The position numbers were made by a program, and so were the translations under genes. Below, piece by piece: positions 63,535 to 64,000 of a DNA stretch of 64,000 nt (the first letter of the stretch is position 1; each line of letters starts with the position of its first letter). This DNA comes from Oceanobacillus sp. FSL K6-2867 (GTDB lineage: Bacteria; Bacillota; Bacilli; Bacillales; Amphibacillaceae), in contig NZ_CP150144.1 in the NCBI RefSeq assembly GCF_037963145.1, positions 2,170,001 through 2,234,000 on the forward strand, written 5' to 3'. Below the pieces are notes generated by a model. The model did not search any database. It was not told where the DNA came from and was given only the letters and a program-made list of their open reading frames with translations.

Positions 63535-64000
63535 ATGAATTCTTACAAGCTTTTAACGCCAGGCCCCTTAACAACAACAGCTACAGTGAAAGAGGAAATG
63601 CTCTTTGATCGCTGTACATGGGATCAAGATTATAAGAATATTACCCAAAAAATAAGAACGCAGCTTCTTGAACTCGCAGGGGTGACAGCTGATGAATATA
63701 CAACGGTATTAATGCAAGGAAGTGGTACATTCACGGTTGAATCGGTGATGACAACTTCATTGAAAAAGCAGGATAAAGCATTAATCATAACGAATGGTGC
63801 TTATGGAGAGCGTATTGTCAAAATGGCTGATTATATTGGCATACAGTACCAGCAATACAGTGGTGCATACAATGCATATCCAAATGAAGCTGAACTAAGA
63901 CGTATTTTAGAAGAGGATCAGCAGATTACACATATTGTCATGGTTCATTGTGAAACAACAACAGGAATACTAAATCCAATTGAAATGGTCTCTGAGCTTG
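63535..64000 (+). CDS. phnW: 2-aminoethylphosphonate:pyruvate aminotransferase, N-terminal part (cut by window end)
   Basis: The frame starts at an ATG after GAAGGAGG and stays open to the window end (155 codons). It begins KLLTPGPLTTTATVKEEML, then DRCTWDQDY, MQGSGTFTVESVM, ITNGAYGERI and HCETTTGILNPI, which are PhnW features of the class V PLP-dependent aminotransferases. PhnW transfers the amino group of 2-aminoethylphosphonate to pyruvate, giving phosphonoacetaldehyde and alanine. The PLP lysine would lie beyond the window, where PhnX is the expected next gene. Confidence 0.9.
   Translation, partial: MNSYKLLTPGPLTTTATVKEEMLFDRCTWDQDYKNITQKIRTQLLELAGVTADEYTTVLMQGSGTFTVESVMTTSLKKQDKALIITNGAYGERIVKMADYIGIQYQQYSGAYNAYPNEAELRRILEEDQQITHIVMVHCETTTGILNPIEMVSEL

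Noticed and set aside
1..64000. tRNA, rRNA, T-box or large insertion-sequence features
   Set aside because: I looked for cloverleaf text, T-box GGTGG-type antiterminators and transposase reading frames and found none that I could support.

Overview
The window is low-GC, Gram-positive DNA, most likely from a halotolerant Bacillaceae of the Oceanobacillus/Virgibacillus kind. This rests on the strong AGGAGG-type ribosome sites, frequent TTG/GTG starts, lipoboxes, a BCCT osmolyte transporter, GntP, CstA and CzrA/CzcD proteins, and sigma-A promoters. The genus is an inference. No rRNA or tRNA gene was seen.

Region 1 (1-9.4 kb) looks like a mobile or accessory island. A rolling-circle-type replication initiator has an 18-bp inverted repeat just upstream, a possible origin. 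Next come an uncharacterised partner gene, a Cys-rich small protein, the stump of a PLD/helicase-type gene, an AIPR-family abortive-infection gene, and a two-gene AAA-ATPase/subtilisin pair that matches the IetAS anti-phage (originally plasmid stability) system. Region 2 (9.4-13.8 kb) is a scrapyard: a frameshifted nucleoside deaminase, small membrane proteins, a decapitated and frameshifted GH3 glucosidase tail, then an intact fructosamine kinase. Region 3 (13.8-18.5 kb) carries SRPBCC and VOC proteins, a CstA peptide transporter and an SDR.

Region 4 (18.7-26.7 kb) is a coherent four-carbon acid-sugar (tetronate) catabolic locus: GntP permease, a PrpR_N-type regulator, DUF1537 kinase, PdxA2 dehydrogenase and a LarA-like racemase. 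The regulator has a sigma-54-type AAA domain but has lost the GAFTGA loop and the Walker B acidic residues. A TGTTGC-N5-GCAACA-like inverted repeat recurs in every intergenic region around it. Together with a good sigma-A promoter, this suggests a degenerate enhancer-binding protein that works without sigma-54.

Region 5 (26.8-44.5 kb) is mixed chromosomal content: an ArAE transporter, an SDR pair with a perfect 20-bp palindromic operator and a MarR regulator, a polysaccharide deacetylase, a CzrA/CzcD zinc-efflux pair, a GerN/NapA-like antiporter, an ArsR regulator with two operator copies, an aldo/keto reductase flanked by a direct repeat, an Old Yellow Enzyme gene with an internal TGA, a PQQ-propeller lipoprotein, a LURP-one protein and a BCCT transporter.

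Region 6 (44.6-55.2 kb) is a LacI-controlled operon: SDR, sugar-binding lipoprotein, two permeases, three Gfo/Idh dehydrogenases, ThuA and a sugar isomerase. It resembles thu-type pathways that oxidise a disaccharide to its 3-keto form. The same operator sits before lacI and before the transporter genes. A 21-bp tandem repeat array (12 units) follows at 55.27-55.54 kb, then a FUSC membrane protein. Region 7 (57.8-64.0 kb) is a DeoR-controlled 2-aminoethylphosphonate cluster: Fe-dependent phosphonoacetaldehyde-reductase-like alcohol dehydrogenase, PhnD, PhnC, two PhnE permeases and the start of PhnW, cut by the window edge.
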